Positions 26,118 through 33,263 of a DNA stretch of 64,000 nucleotides are shown here, in pieces; the first letter of the stretch is position 1, and every line of letters begins with the position of its first letter. The DNA lies in assembly GCA_964596985.1 (NCBI GenBank), contig CAZQWG010000001.1:403434-467433 (forward strand), read 5' to 3'. Source of the DNA: GCA-020345945 sp964596985 (GTDB lineage Archaea; Thermoproteota; Bathyarchaeia; RBG-16-48-13; GCA-020345945). The notes under the pieces were generated by a model, which was given only the letters and a program-made list of their open reading frames with translations, was not told the DNA's origin and did no database searches. A program made the position numbers and the translations under genes.

Positions 26118-27359
26118 ATGAGGATTCCTTACACAGAAGATATTCAGGTATCTCGGGGCAGATTCATCATAGTTGCAAGCCTGATATCGAACTCCATTTC
26201 TTGGTACTACCTAATGGCTAACTACTTGGAATTGCTCCTGACCGACCCGAATCTTCCTTTCGACTACCTGCGGAATGAGACTATCCTTGCGAGTTTCCTT
26301 TTCTCAATACCTCTTTCGTCCATGATTGCAGAAATCATATTGGCAAGGGTCAAAACGAAAACCATTCTATTTTATTGGATTATTGTTGACATTGCTACAT
26401 TGCTGTTGCCTAACCTTTTCAGATTAAGAGCCAACATTGAATTTTTGGTCTTCGCTGTATTGTTGGGTTTTTCTATCGGGTTCGGTTTTCCTCGATGTCT
26501 CACATACTTCAGTGATTCTACTTCAATGGAAGAGAGAGGACGCGTAGGAGGAATCATAATTTTCTTGACGTATGTTTTGACCCCCTTGATTCTTGCGGCA
26601 ACTCAAAGTCTTGATTCTTCGGTACGTCTAATAGTATATTCGGGGTGGAGAGGACTAGGACTCGCTACAATACCCTTCATTGGGACGGCTGCATACAGCG
26701 AGCCGGTAGAGAATGCAACAACTGATAGATTACGAACCCCACAATGGAGAAGACTCATCCTCTACCTTATTCCTTGGATGGCTTTCAGTCTTATTGATGG
26801 CGTAGACACACAGATCCTCAAGAATATCTATCCACAAGAGAAGTTTGAAATGGGGAGAATGCTGGCCTATATAACTGGTAGTTTTTCCGCGATATTAGGC
26901 GGAGTGGCAATAGATCTTATTGGTCGTCGGACAAGCATAATCTTTGCCATGGTTACTCTTGGTCTGGGATTCATTGCCGTGAGCCTAGCTCAAGCTTCCT
27001 TGGCATCATGGCTGGCATTCTGGATTGCTGAGGGTATTGCATGGGGTGTCTTATCCATCACATACGTCTTAGTCATTTGGGGGGACCTTGGATCAAAGGA
27101 TGATATGGGGAAATACTATGCAATTGGAACGATCCCCTTTTTTCTCTCTCGGGCTCTAGGATTCGTTCTCAAACCTAAGTTTTCCCAATTCTCTTCAACA
27201 CATCTTTTTTCAATAGTCATTCTTCTAAACTTTCTAGCAGTGATTCCCCTACTTTTTGCAGAAGAGGTTCTGCCATCGAAGACTAGAGAGCAGAGAAAAA
27301 TGAGGGAATATATAAGAAGTGCCAAACGGCTGGTGGAACAAGACAAGGGGGGGAGTTAG
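26118..27359 (+). CDS. Major facilitator superfamily transporter
   Basis: 413 residues, about 12 hydrophobic helices. The loop between helices 2-3 reads IILARVKTKTILF. The short pattern after helix 4 is GFGFPRCLTYFSDSTSMEERGRVGG, comparable to the MFS helix 4-5 region, and the second half repeats with GGVAIDLIGRRTSIIFAMV (the classic D-x-x-G-R-R motif). The protein ends in a basic cytoplasmic tail. Leaderless start at 26118 is set by the TATA box; a TTG at 26097 is less likely. The palindromic operator upstream puts it under the same control as the winged-helix genes at 28.1-29.1 kb. Substrate unknown. Confidence 0.82.
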   Translation: MRIPYTEDIQVSRGRFIIVASLISNSISWYYLMANYLELLLTDPNLPFDYLRNETILASFLFSIPLSSMIAEIILARVKTKTILFYWIIVDIATLLLPNLFRLRANIEFLVFAVLLGFSIGFGFPRCLTYFSDSTSMEERGRVGGIIIFLTYVLTPLILAATQSLDSSVRLIVYSGWRGLGLATIPFIGTAAYSEPVENATTDRLRTPQWRRLILYLIPWMAFSLIDGVDTQILKNIYPQEKFEMGRMLAYITGSFSAILGGVAIDLIGRRTSIIFAMVTLGLGFIAVSLAQASLASWLAFWIAEGIAWGVLSITYVLVIWGDLGSKDDMGKYYAIGTIPFFLSRALGFVLKPKFSQFSSTHLFSIVILLNFLAVIPLLFAEEVLPSKTREQRKMREYIRSAKRLVEQDKGGS

Positions 27360-28126
27360 AACTTCTCGAGTTTCTCAACGACCGATGTCAAGTGCTTCAC
27401 AATCGGATGGCTCGGGTGTTGCTGGACAAAGATCGACTCCCCAACAAGAGAGAGGACGTCACAGCTACAAGGGATAGCCTCGATTACAGGGAACCTGAAG
27501 ATCGAACCGAATTTCTTCACTGTTCGAGGGTCGACGTCTATCGAGGGTCCCCCCGTAGGCACCTTGTTGATTATGATTCCCGTCTTTCGTTCGAGGGTCT
27601 CATAGACCCCCTTTATCAATTCCGAGGTCCCTTCGACATCGCCTCTGTCAGGCGTTGTGACAAGCACGGCAACATCCGAGCTTATGATAGCGTTGACCGA
27701 GGAGTACTGAAATCCTGGACTCGTATCGAATATGACATAATCCACCTCAAATTTCTTGGACAGGGTCTCTAAGGAATTGTTGATTAGACGAAGAGATTTC
27801 ATCTGCCACTTTCTGTCTCTCGTTACAATTTCGCTTATTCCCTCGGTTGAAGGGTCTGCGAGTCCAACATAGAGCCTACCTGGAAGAGAGAGTTCTTCGG
27901 TAGCGTCGGAGATGGATGCGCCGATCTCGCATCGTCCATCCAAGAGGTCATTCAGCGAGAAATTGGCTCTGTCAACGTTGAAGAAGGAGTGGAGACTCGG
28001 GGCCCGGAAGTCGAAGTCAAGCAGACACACATTGCGTCCTTTCTTGGCGTAGAGGACGGCTAGATTCGTCGAGATGAATGTCTTCCCTGTTCCACCTTTG
28101 TAAGAATGGAATGCAAATGATTTCAA
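27356..28126 (-). CDS. ParA/MinD-like deviant Walker ATPase
   Basis: 256-residue SIMIBI-class ATPase. Deviant Walker A is KGGTGKT at residues 10-16, with the signature Lys10. LLDFDFRAPS is the A-prime motif, YVIFDTSPGF is Walker B, and IIINKV occupies the specificity strand. The start lies 7 bases after the stop of the winged-helix gene, so they are one operon. Pairing a ParA-type ATPase with a small DNA-binding protein resembles ParA-ParB partition or plasmid modules. Alternatively it may be a chromosomal positioning protein. Converges with the MFS gene with a 4-base overlap. Confidence 0.88.
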   Translation of the reverse strand: MKSFAFHSYKGGTGKTFISTNLAVLYAKKGRNVCLLDFDFRAPSLHSFFNVDRANFSLNDLLDGRCEIGASISDATEELSLPGRLYVGLADPSTEGISEIVTRDRKWQMKSLRLINNSLETLSKKFEVDYVIFDTSPGFQYSSVNAIISSDVAVLVTTPDRGDVEGTSELIKGVYETLERKTGIIINKVPTGGPSIDVDPRTVKKFGSIFRFPVIEAIPCSCDVLSLVGESIFVQQHPSHPIVKHLTSVVEKLEKF

Positions 28127-28133
28127 TCTCTAC

Positions 28134-28520
28134 TCACTTCTCCACGCGGAAATAGACATCCCTGCCTTTCCGCCTTTTTGTGACGTATCTCATCGTGTAG
28201 AGCTGGTTCAAGTAACCGCTCTCGACGGCTCTAGCCCTCCCAGTCTTCTCTGCAATCTGTTCGGCGGTCGCTTCGCCTTCCTTGCACAGCATCATCGCTG
28301 TCTTTCTGAGATGATCAGGAAGGGAGAGAAGGGTAACGACATCAAGCGGATAGTCCTTGAGATCTCCTGCCTCGATATAGTCTGATTTCCCCGACTCAAG
28401 ACTGGAAAGTATCTCATCCTGTTTCTTGGAGAGCTTACCTAGATTGCGATCAATCCTCTTCAGGCTCTCACTAATTTCTTCAAGGAGGTCCATCACATTG
28501 TCCTTTTGTCTCGTTCCCAT
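28134..28520 (-). CDS. Winged-helix regulator with N-terminal coiled coil (paralogue 1)
   Basis: 128 residues. The first 45 residues form a likely coiled coil (LLEEISESLKRIDRNLGKLSKKQDEIL), then a winged helix-turn-helix with LLSLPDHLRKTAMML, AEQIAEKTGRARAVESGYLNQL and the wing KRRKGRDVYFRV. The C-terminal 75 residues are near-identical in pattern to the product of 28724-29119. The downstream ParA-like gene is co-transcribed. The palindrome TAAGTTGAACTTA at 28588-28600 lies just upstream of the promoter, suggesting autoregulation. Confidence 0.8.
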   Translation of the reverse strand: MGTRQKDNVMDLLEEISESLKRIDRNLGKLSKKQDEILSSLESGKSDYIEAGDLKDYPLDVVTLLSLPDHLRKTAMMLCKEGEATAEQIAEKTGRARAVESGYLNQLYTMRYVTKRRKGRDVYFRVEK

Positions 28521-28587
28521 GTCCTCGACCAGACTTCCATCGATAATGAATGAGGTCCTCGCCTAGGTTCCAATGAACTTATGTATT

Positions 28588-28600
28588 TAAGTTGAACTTA
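28588..28600. promoter_or_regulatory. Palindromic operator, copy 2 (upstream of winged-helix/ParA operon)
   Basis: TAAGTTGAACTTA is a perfect 13-base palindrome around a central G. It shares the GTTGAAC core with the two longer sites at 26056 and 29159. On the minus strand it overlaps or abuts a TATA-like CTTAAATAC, about 70 bases before the ATG at 28520. Confidence 0.55.
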
Positions 28601-28723
28601 TAAACTAAACTCAATCCCCGCACTAGCACAATCTCTCCGCTTTGAATCCTTTTTAATGCAAATGGCGGTCAGCAGAGAAGAAACTCGTTGAGCGAGATCC
28701 CTAATCAAAGCCAAAAGGGGGAC

Positions 28724-29119
28724 CTAATTACCTAAACAACAGTTGTGGACAGAAAAGTGGACAGAGCGGCCTTTCCGTTTCTTCTTAACGTATCTCATCG
28801 TATAGAGCTGGTTCAAGTAACCGCTCTCGACGGCCCTAGCCCTCCCAGTCTCTTTCGCGATTTCAGCAGCAGTCGCCTCCCCCCTTCCACGTAGTGCAAT
28901 CACCGTTTTTCTAAGGTGATCCGGAAGAGAGAGAAGGGTATAGATATCAGTCGAAGACATACCATCGACTTCGGCCTTGCCGGGAAGCAGAGCATCAGCC
29001 TCAGCTCTTTGAGGGGAGGCATATTGAGTATTGACAAGGTCATCGATTCGATTGTCTAATCTTCTAAGGGTTTCTCGAATTTCCAGAAGAAGCAAAGGAA
29101 GTGAATCAGCGGTTCTCAT
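28724..29119 (-). CDS. Winged-helix regulator (paralogue 2)
   Basis: 131 residues. N-terminal helix LLLLEIRETLRRLDNRIDDLV, a variable middle, then the same DNA-binding half as the neighbour: LLSLPDHLRKTVIAL, GEATAAEIAKETGRARAVE, SGYLNQLYTMRYV and a basic wing KKKRKGRSVHF. The identical SGYLNQLYTMRY stretch shows recent duplication. The ATG at 29119 is preceded by the 23-base operator at 29159-29181 and a TATA-like element at about 29151-29158. It likely binds this palindrome as a dimer and represses itself and the MFS gene (inference). Confidence 0.8.
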   Translation of the reverse strand: MRTADSLPLLLLEIRETLRRLDNRIDDLVNTQYASPQRAEADALLPGKAEVDGMSSTDIYTLLSLPDHLRKTVIALRGRGEATAAEIAKETGRARAVESGYLNQLYTMRYVKKKRKGRSVHFSVHNCCLGN

Positions 29120-29158
29120 GGTTTGATCACAGTATTTTTTTCTTCTTCCTAGTTTTAA

Positions 29159-29181
29159 GTATTTGTGTTCAACACGAATAC
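29159..29181. promoter_or_regulatory. Palindromic operator, copy 3 (upstream of winged-helix paralogue 2)
   Basis: Core GTGTTCAACAC at 29165-29175 with flanks GTATTT and GAATAC. Reverse-complemented, it is the same sequence as the site before the MFS gene apart from one base. It sits immediately upstream of the minus-strand TATA-like element. Confidence 0.7.
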
Positions 29182-29296
29182 AGATATTGGTTTAGTGTGA
29201 TGACTCGGATTCGCATGAATCAAGACAGTTCTTGACAAAAATGGCTAGTGGACCGTCCGGTCCACGAATAGATATTGGATTGCTTGCCCTCAAGAA

Positions 29297-30427
29297 CTAC
29301 CACTCCAATTTCATCTGCTCAAGTCTTTCACTCTTCCCAGTCTCCAAGAATTCTCTTATCATTCCTGAAATGCTCTCTCCTACTCCAGGAATCGTTTTCA
29401 GCTCATTCTTCTTGTGCAGGTGTCGAATGCTCTGATCAAGCTTCTCAATGTTCTGGGCAGCCTTGTGATACGCCCAAGCAGCGTAAGTGTTCCCGGTCCT
29501 CATTTCCTTGAAGTAGGCGTAGAGCAAGAGCAGATTGGCGATGTCAAAATTCTCTCTCAAAGGCTTGTCGAAATTCGGTGGGGTAATATGCAATGGAATT
29601 TCGTATTCTTTGGACAGCGCGAAGAGCTTTCTGTTCATGTTGACTACGTACTGACCGTTTGGACTCTGCGAATCACCGTAAAGCCTTTCATACTTCTCCA
29701 TGAGATGCGGCCAGTTCTCCTTTAGAAGTCCAAGGAAACGGATCTTCTGATTGCTTCTAAGAGTCATGCTTCCCGGAAGGATGTACTGGGCCTCGCTTTC
29801 GGAAGCCTGTCCAATCACGTCTCGCATATTCTCTTCGTTATCACAGATGTAGGGTATGATGGGTGTGAAATCAACACCCGACCGAATGCCTAGACCCGAT
29901 AATCTTCGAACGACTCCGAACCTCTTTTCCGGTGGTGGAGCAAAGGGCTCCAAGAAGGGAACCAGATTCTTGTCCTGTGTTATGATGGTGACAGAGACCG
30001 TGCACCACGAATTCCTCGATATCTCAGACAGGATATCTGCATCTCTCAGTATCAGATCCGATTTGGTGACTATGTGAACAGGAAAGCAGTGGTCCCTCAT
30101 TATCTCAAGAATCCTTCTCGTAATTCTGTACTTCTTTTCGGCGGGTTGGTAGGCATCCGTCACACCTCCTAGCGAAATCACGTCCCTCTCCGCTGTCTTG
30201 AGTTCCCTCTCAAGCAGTTCTGGCGCGTTTGCCTTGACGTATATTATCCTCGAGAAGTCCTCCCAGTCTTTGTGCACCAGATACTTCTCGGTGATGGCGT
30301 CGCAGTAGTTGCAGGCGAATTGGCATCCCCGGTAGGGGTTTACGCTGTATCTACACCAGAACCAGTTGTCGCGGTATTTGTGCCTGTTCAGAACCTTCTT
30401 TGCTTTCAGTTCTCTGTATTCGACCAT
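29297..30427 (-). CDS. Radical-SAM protein (SplB/Rv2578c-like, COG1533 type) fused to a PolX-like helix-hairpin-helix domain
   Basis: 376 residues in two parts. Residues 1-290 are a radical-SAM barrel of the spore-photoproduct-lyase-like group: NPYRGCQFACNYCD supplies the C-x3-C-x2-C cluster, and SLGGVTDAYQPAEKKYRITR and VHIVTKSDLILRD are group signatures. Residues about 308-376 look like the N-terminal 8-kDa domain of DNA polymerase beta/X: NTYAAWAYHKAAQNIEKL, then the hairpin LKTIPGVGESISGMIREFL, ending ETGKSERLEQMK. The combination suggests a radical-based nucleic-acid repair enzyme with its own DNA-end binding module. The barrel alone could also act on protein or tRNA; no partner genes clarify this. 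Confidence 0.82.
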   Translation of the reverse strand: MVEYRELKAKKVLNRHKYRDNWFWCRYSVNPYRGCQFACNYCDAITEKYLVHKDWEDFSRIIYVKANAPELLERELKTAERDVISLGGVTDAYQPAEKKYRITRRILEIMRDHCFPVHIVTKSDLILRDADILSEISRNSWCTVSVTIITQDKNLVPFLEPFAPPPEKRFGVVRRLSGLGIRSGVDFTPIIPYICDNEENMRDVIGQASESEAQYILPGSMTLRSNQKIRFLGLLKENWPHLMEKYERLYGDSQSPNGQYVVNMNRKLFALSKEYEIPLHITPPNFDKPLRENFDIANLLLLYAYFKEMRTGNTYAAWAYHKAAQNIEKLDQSIRHLHKKNELKTIPGVGESISGMIREFLETGKSERLEQMKLEW

Positions 30428-30560
30428 TGTGAGACCGTTCCAAGTATCTGCGTCGGGCTTTTTGCTCTTTAGCTATCTGATAAGGGCGGTGATTTATGCT
30501 GCTGCACTTGAAATGGAAAGGAAAGGGGAGACTTCAGAATCTTTTTTGAAGGACATATGA

Positions 30561-30610
30561 TTGTCAATATAGAAATGATCTATTATTGGTAGTAGTACAG
30601 ATACTGACAA
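30561..30610. repeat. Inverted repeat upstream of the sensor-winged-helix gene
   Basis: TTGTCAATAT (30561-30570) and ATACTGACAA (30601-30610) are inverted copies differing at one position, 30 bases apart. The second arm ends just before the ribosome site of the TTG-started gene at 30623. It could be an operator for one of the adjacent regulators or an mRNA stem covering the ribosome site. Confidence 0.4.
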
Positions 30611-30622
30611 GGTGGATAACAT

Positions 30623-31114
30623 TTGGGAGATAGGGAACCGGAGATTTCTGGTCATATAGAGATTAGTGGTAAGGGGCGCCTCGATTTCCAAGGCAATACA
30701 GACGAGGTAATGAGTGCTATTCTGAGATTCTTGTCTGAGATCTATCCTGCCTACAAGGTTGTCTCTGATATTACAATCAGTCTGGATCTTGAAGAACTGA
30801 TGCGGGTTTTGAAGGGATTTGTTGGCGTATCCGATGAGGGGGTGGTGATCCTGAGGACGGATCTATCTGCCGATATGGCGATTATGCTTTGCCTAGTTGG
30901 ATCTTACGTTTCGAATAGAATTGGAAAAGCAGATAAGTCAACGTTGACGACCGCCGATATTGCCAAGCTGGTTGGAAAAGCCGCCAAGACGATAAGAAAC
31001 GAGATGCCAAGTCTGCTGAGGAAAGGATGGATAGACCGCGTTGAAAGAGGAGAGTATAGGGCTACAACGAATGGTATCGTACAGTTGCAAGACAAGATTC
31101 GATCAGGATTCTAA
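30623..31114 (+). CDS. Small regulator: beta-rich N-terminus plus winged helix (member 1 of 3)
   Basis: 163 residues, function unknown. The N-terminal motif EISGKGRLDFQGNTDEVMSAIL recurs in weaker form in the two following genes. The middle is a predicted beta-sheet domain. The C-terminus is a clear winged helix: LTTADIAKLVGKAAKTIRNEMPSLLRKGWIDRVERGEYR. TTG start follows AAGGTGG. The gene is 12 bases upstream of 31127 and thus in an operon with it. These proteins look like two-domain DNA-binding proteins with a shared N-terminal oligomerisation or ligand domain. Confidence 0.7.
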   Translation: MGDREPEISGHIEISGKGRLDFQGNTDEVMSAILRFLSEIYPAYKVVSDITISLDLEELMRVLKGFVGVSDEGVVILRTDLSADMAIMLCLVGSYVSNRIGKADKSTLTTADIAKLVGKAAKTIRNEMPSLLRKGWIDRVERGEYRATTNGIVQLQDKIRSGF

Positions 31115-31126
31115 GGAGTAGATGGT

Positions 31127-31570
31127 ATGACGGAAGAACGTTTCTCGATGAGGGTGCGGATTGGGAACTGCGAGATCGAACTGGACGGAAAGAAAGATGA
31201 GGTTATGGCAACTCTAGATGAATTGCCTAGGATCGTGGAAATGGTTTCCAAGAGTTTCAAGATTGCTGGAAAGGAGAATGTTAGAATCGCTCCAATGGAA
31301 GACGAACTCAAACAGATCACGCTTGTTGAATCGCCGGAGATGATCCCGACCATTCCCAAGCCATCAGGGCCGTCGGACGCGATAATAAAACTGCTATCGA
31401 CAGAATGGGGAAGAAAGCCTCGTACCTGGCAAGAAATCAATGAAGCGCTAGTGACAAACGCGATCTACTATTCGAAAGGGTCGATTACAGGTACCTTGAC
31501 GAATTTGACAAAGAAGAATAAGTTACGCAGAATAAGAACAGAGCAGGGATATGGCTACGTTCTAGCATAG
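31127..31570 (+). CDS. Small regulator: beta-rich N-terminus plus winged helix (member 2 of 3)
   Basis: 147 residues. N-terminal strand pattern MRVRIGNCEIELDGKKDEVMATLDEL parallels the previous gene and the gene at 31646-32047. The C-terminal 75 residues carry a winged helix (DAIIKLLSTEWGRKPRTWQEINEAL ... KNKLRRIRTEQGYGYV). RBS AGGAG at 31110-31114 before the ATG. Ends at a hairpin shared with the convergent gene. No known family recognised beyond the fold. Confidence 0.7.
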   Translation: MTEERFSMRVRIGNCEIELDGKKDEVMATLDELPRIVEMVSKSFKIAGKENVRIAPMEDELKQITLVESPEMIPTIPKPSGPSDAIIKLLSTEWGRKPRTWQEINEALVTNAIYYSKGSITGTLTNLTKKNKLRRIRTEQGYGYVLA

Positions 31571-31591
31571 CATATGTCCAATCTTTGGAGA

Positions 31592-31611
31592 ATTACCGTC
31601 CATACGGTAAT
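31592..31611. terminator. Hairpin between convergent genes
   Basis: ATTACCGT-CCAT-ACGGTAAT is a perfect 8-base-pair stem with a 4-base loop, placed between the stop at 31570 and the convergent stop at 31646. It probably acts as a bidirectional terminator or mRNA 3' stabiliser. Confidence 0.45.
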
Positions 31612-31645
31612 GTAGGTGACTACCCCTGATGATCGATAGACTGCA

Positions 31646-32047
31646 TCAAGGCGGGGGTCTTTTTTGGACGTAGTGGTATTGTCGTGCTCCTCCTTGCCTA
31701 GTGAGCACTCCTTCCCTCACCAAGTCTACTAAGGTATGTGCGACTGCTGTGCGGTCGTAGTGGTAGCCTTGTCGTGCCATCTCCTCGTGTACTTCTCCCA
31801 GGTTTCTAGATACGGAGAACCAACCTTCTTCCCAAAGCTCTGTGATTATCGTCTTGCAAGTCTGTTTCTTTGGGATAGTTTTCTGCGATTTTGAGATGTT
31901 GGATATCTTGGACAACGTCTCGCTCTGTTTTTGAAGCGCGGTTACTAAATCCTCTACAGCTGACTGTAGTTGGGATTCTTCACACTCGATCTCAGCTTCG
32001 ACTTCCCCGATCGTCATCTTCAATCTGATCGGGGGTTTCTTCGACAA
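31646..32047 (-). CDS. Small regulator with winged helix (member 3 of 3), divergent from nurA-herA
   Basis: About 133 residues from the TTG at 32047 (preceded by AGAGG). An ATG at 32095 would place the first residues inside the promoter. N-terminal motif MTIGEVEAEIECEESQLQSAVEDL parallels the two preceding genes, followed by a short coiled region. A winged helix fills the C-terminus (VHEEMARQGYHYDRTAVAHTLVDLVREGVLTRQG). It is divergent from nurA across a 118-base region holding three copies of an ATTGTGCAAT-type element, two over its own TATA box and one over that of nurA. Likely a repressor of itself and nurA-herA (inference). Confidence 0.68.
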   Translation of the reverse strand: MSKKPPIRLKMTIGEVEAEIECEESQLQSAVEDLVTALQKQSETLSKISNISKSQKTIPKKQTCKTIITELWEEGWFSVSRNLGEVHEEMARQGYHYDRTAVAHTLVDLVREGVLTRQGGARQYHYVQKRPPP

Positions 32048-32065
32048 CGGACATGCCTCTATTGA

Positions 32066-32138
32066 ATTGTGCAATATAATTGTGCAACACAACACTTAAA
32101 TAGGCTCTCTCTGTTGTCATATTGTTGAATTGCACAAT
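32066..32138. promoter_or_regulatory. Divergent control region with three ATTGTGCAAT-type operators
   Basis: Copies lie at 32066-32075 (ATTGTGCAAT), 32079-32088 (ATTGTGCAAC) and 32129-32138 (ATTGCACAAT, the exact reverse complement of copy 1). Copies 1 and 2 bracket the minus-strand TATA (CAATTATATTGC). Copy 3 runs into the plus-strand TATA CAATAAAAG, which lies about 26 bases before the nurA ATG at 32166. Both genes would be leaderless. Binding at these sites would block TBP on both promoters. Confidence 0.65.
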
Positions 32139-32165
32139 AAAAGCATTGTGTGCAGGTGAGTCGAC

Positions 32166-33263
32166 ATGCAGGAGATAGGACATGTCTTTGAGTGTGATTT
32201 CAGCAACCAAGAATTCGAAGAGTTCGCCAGCCTCGCACGCATGTCCATTGAACACGCGGACAGGAACCTGAGCATAGACTATCCAGAGCCATCATGGAAC
32301 CCCCTCACGAAACGGCATACCAGCAAGACCGAGACTAGCCTGAACGAGCATAGAACCAGATACCTTACCGCAATCAAACTCAACCCTGTCAAGGACGGGT
32401 CACCCGTAGTAGCAGTCGACGTCTCCATACTCGGTCTAGGAGAAACCCAGTCAGGCACCATCTACGCGATCCGAGGGACAGCGGTCTCCAGGAAGGACGG
32501 GAGATACCAGTACAGCCGGCTAGGTCCCTTCCTTTTCCACATCAACGGCGACAACAACAGAAACATCGATGGAACCCCAACAGTCCGCTACCCGATACCG
32601 TCGGTGGATGCAAGAAAGCTGGGAGGACCATACGTGTACAGAGGGTTGTTGACCGTCTTCGAGACTATGCTGCGCGAGAAGGTGGCGAAGAAGTACAGTG
32701 GTGCCATCGTTCTCTGGGACGGGTCGCTCTCCATTCTCGCCATGGAGGAGGAGATTAGAGCGAACAGACTGTTACTGGAGCTGGCGAGAGAAAGAGGAAA
32801 CAGGATTGTAGGACTCTCGAAGAAGACGTACCTCTTCTCTCCTCAAGGGACTAAAGACCCCCTGAGGAAACACGCTGGACCGTGCCTGATCGACATCGAT
32901 TGCGCAGTCCAGCGAACTAGAAGACTTCTCCTCTTGGGCAGAGTCTACGTCGCAAAGCTTGCCCGCAACGGACTCTCGTTTCGATTGGATGTCGACAAGG
33001 AAATCCCCAAGGCAGAGAGAATATCGACCGTAGAGAAGATGATCGGGAACGATCTCACCAGAGACGGATACCCCGAGACCCTTCGCCTGGCCCACATATT
33101 CTCCAAGTTCAACGCAACAGAAGTGATCGGTATGCACCGATTCCTCGACGAGAACTACGGTCTCAGGGTCCTCGAGTACCCGAGTATCCGACAGATACTC
33201 TTCGGACCGTTCGCAGGACCCCACTCGAAGGAGCCAGACGCAAACCATGTTAAACCTGTATAA
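32166..33263 (+). CDS. nurA: NurA-family 5'-3' nuclease
   Basis: 365 residues. NurA resects DNA 5' ends and works with the HerA hexameric ATPase, encoded next with a 17-base overlap. Catalytic elements are VVAVDVSILGLGETQ (Asp85), the second acidic region AIVLWDGSLSILAMEEEI, GLSKKTYLFSP and the C-terminal RLAHIFSKFNATEVIGMHRFL. In most archaea nurA-herA flank mre11-rad50; neither is present in this window. The N-terminal 70 residues are longer than in Sulfolobus NurA. Leaderless ATG at 32166 is set by the TATA spacing. Confidence 0.88.
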   Translation: MQEIGHVFECDFSNQEFEEFASLARMSIEHADRNLSIDYPEPSWNPLTKRHTSKTETSLNEHRTRYLTAIKLNPVKDGSPVVAVDVSILGLGETQSGTIYAIRGTAVSRKDGRYQYSRLGPFLFHINGDNNRNIDGTPTVRYPIPSVDARKLGGPYVYRGLLTVFETMLREKVAKKYSGAIVLWDGSLSILAMEEEIRANRLLLELARERGNRIVGLSKKTYLFSPQGTKDPLRKHAGPCLIDIDCAVQRTRRLLLLGRVYVAKLARNGLSFRLDVDKEIPKAERISTVEKMIGNDLTRDGYPETLRLAHIFSKFNATEVIGMHRFLDENYGLRVLEYPSIRQILFGPFAGPHSKEPDANHVKPV

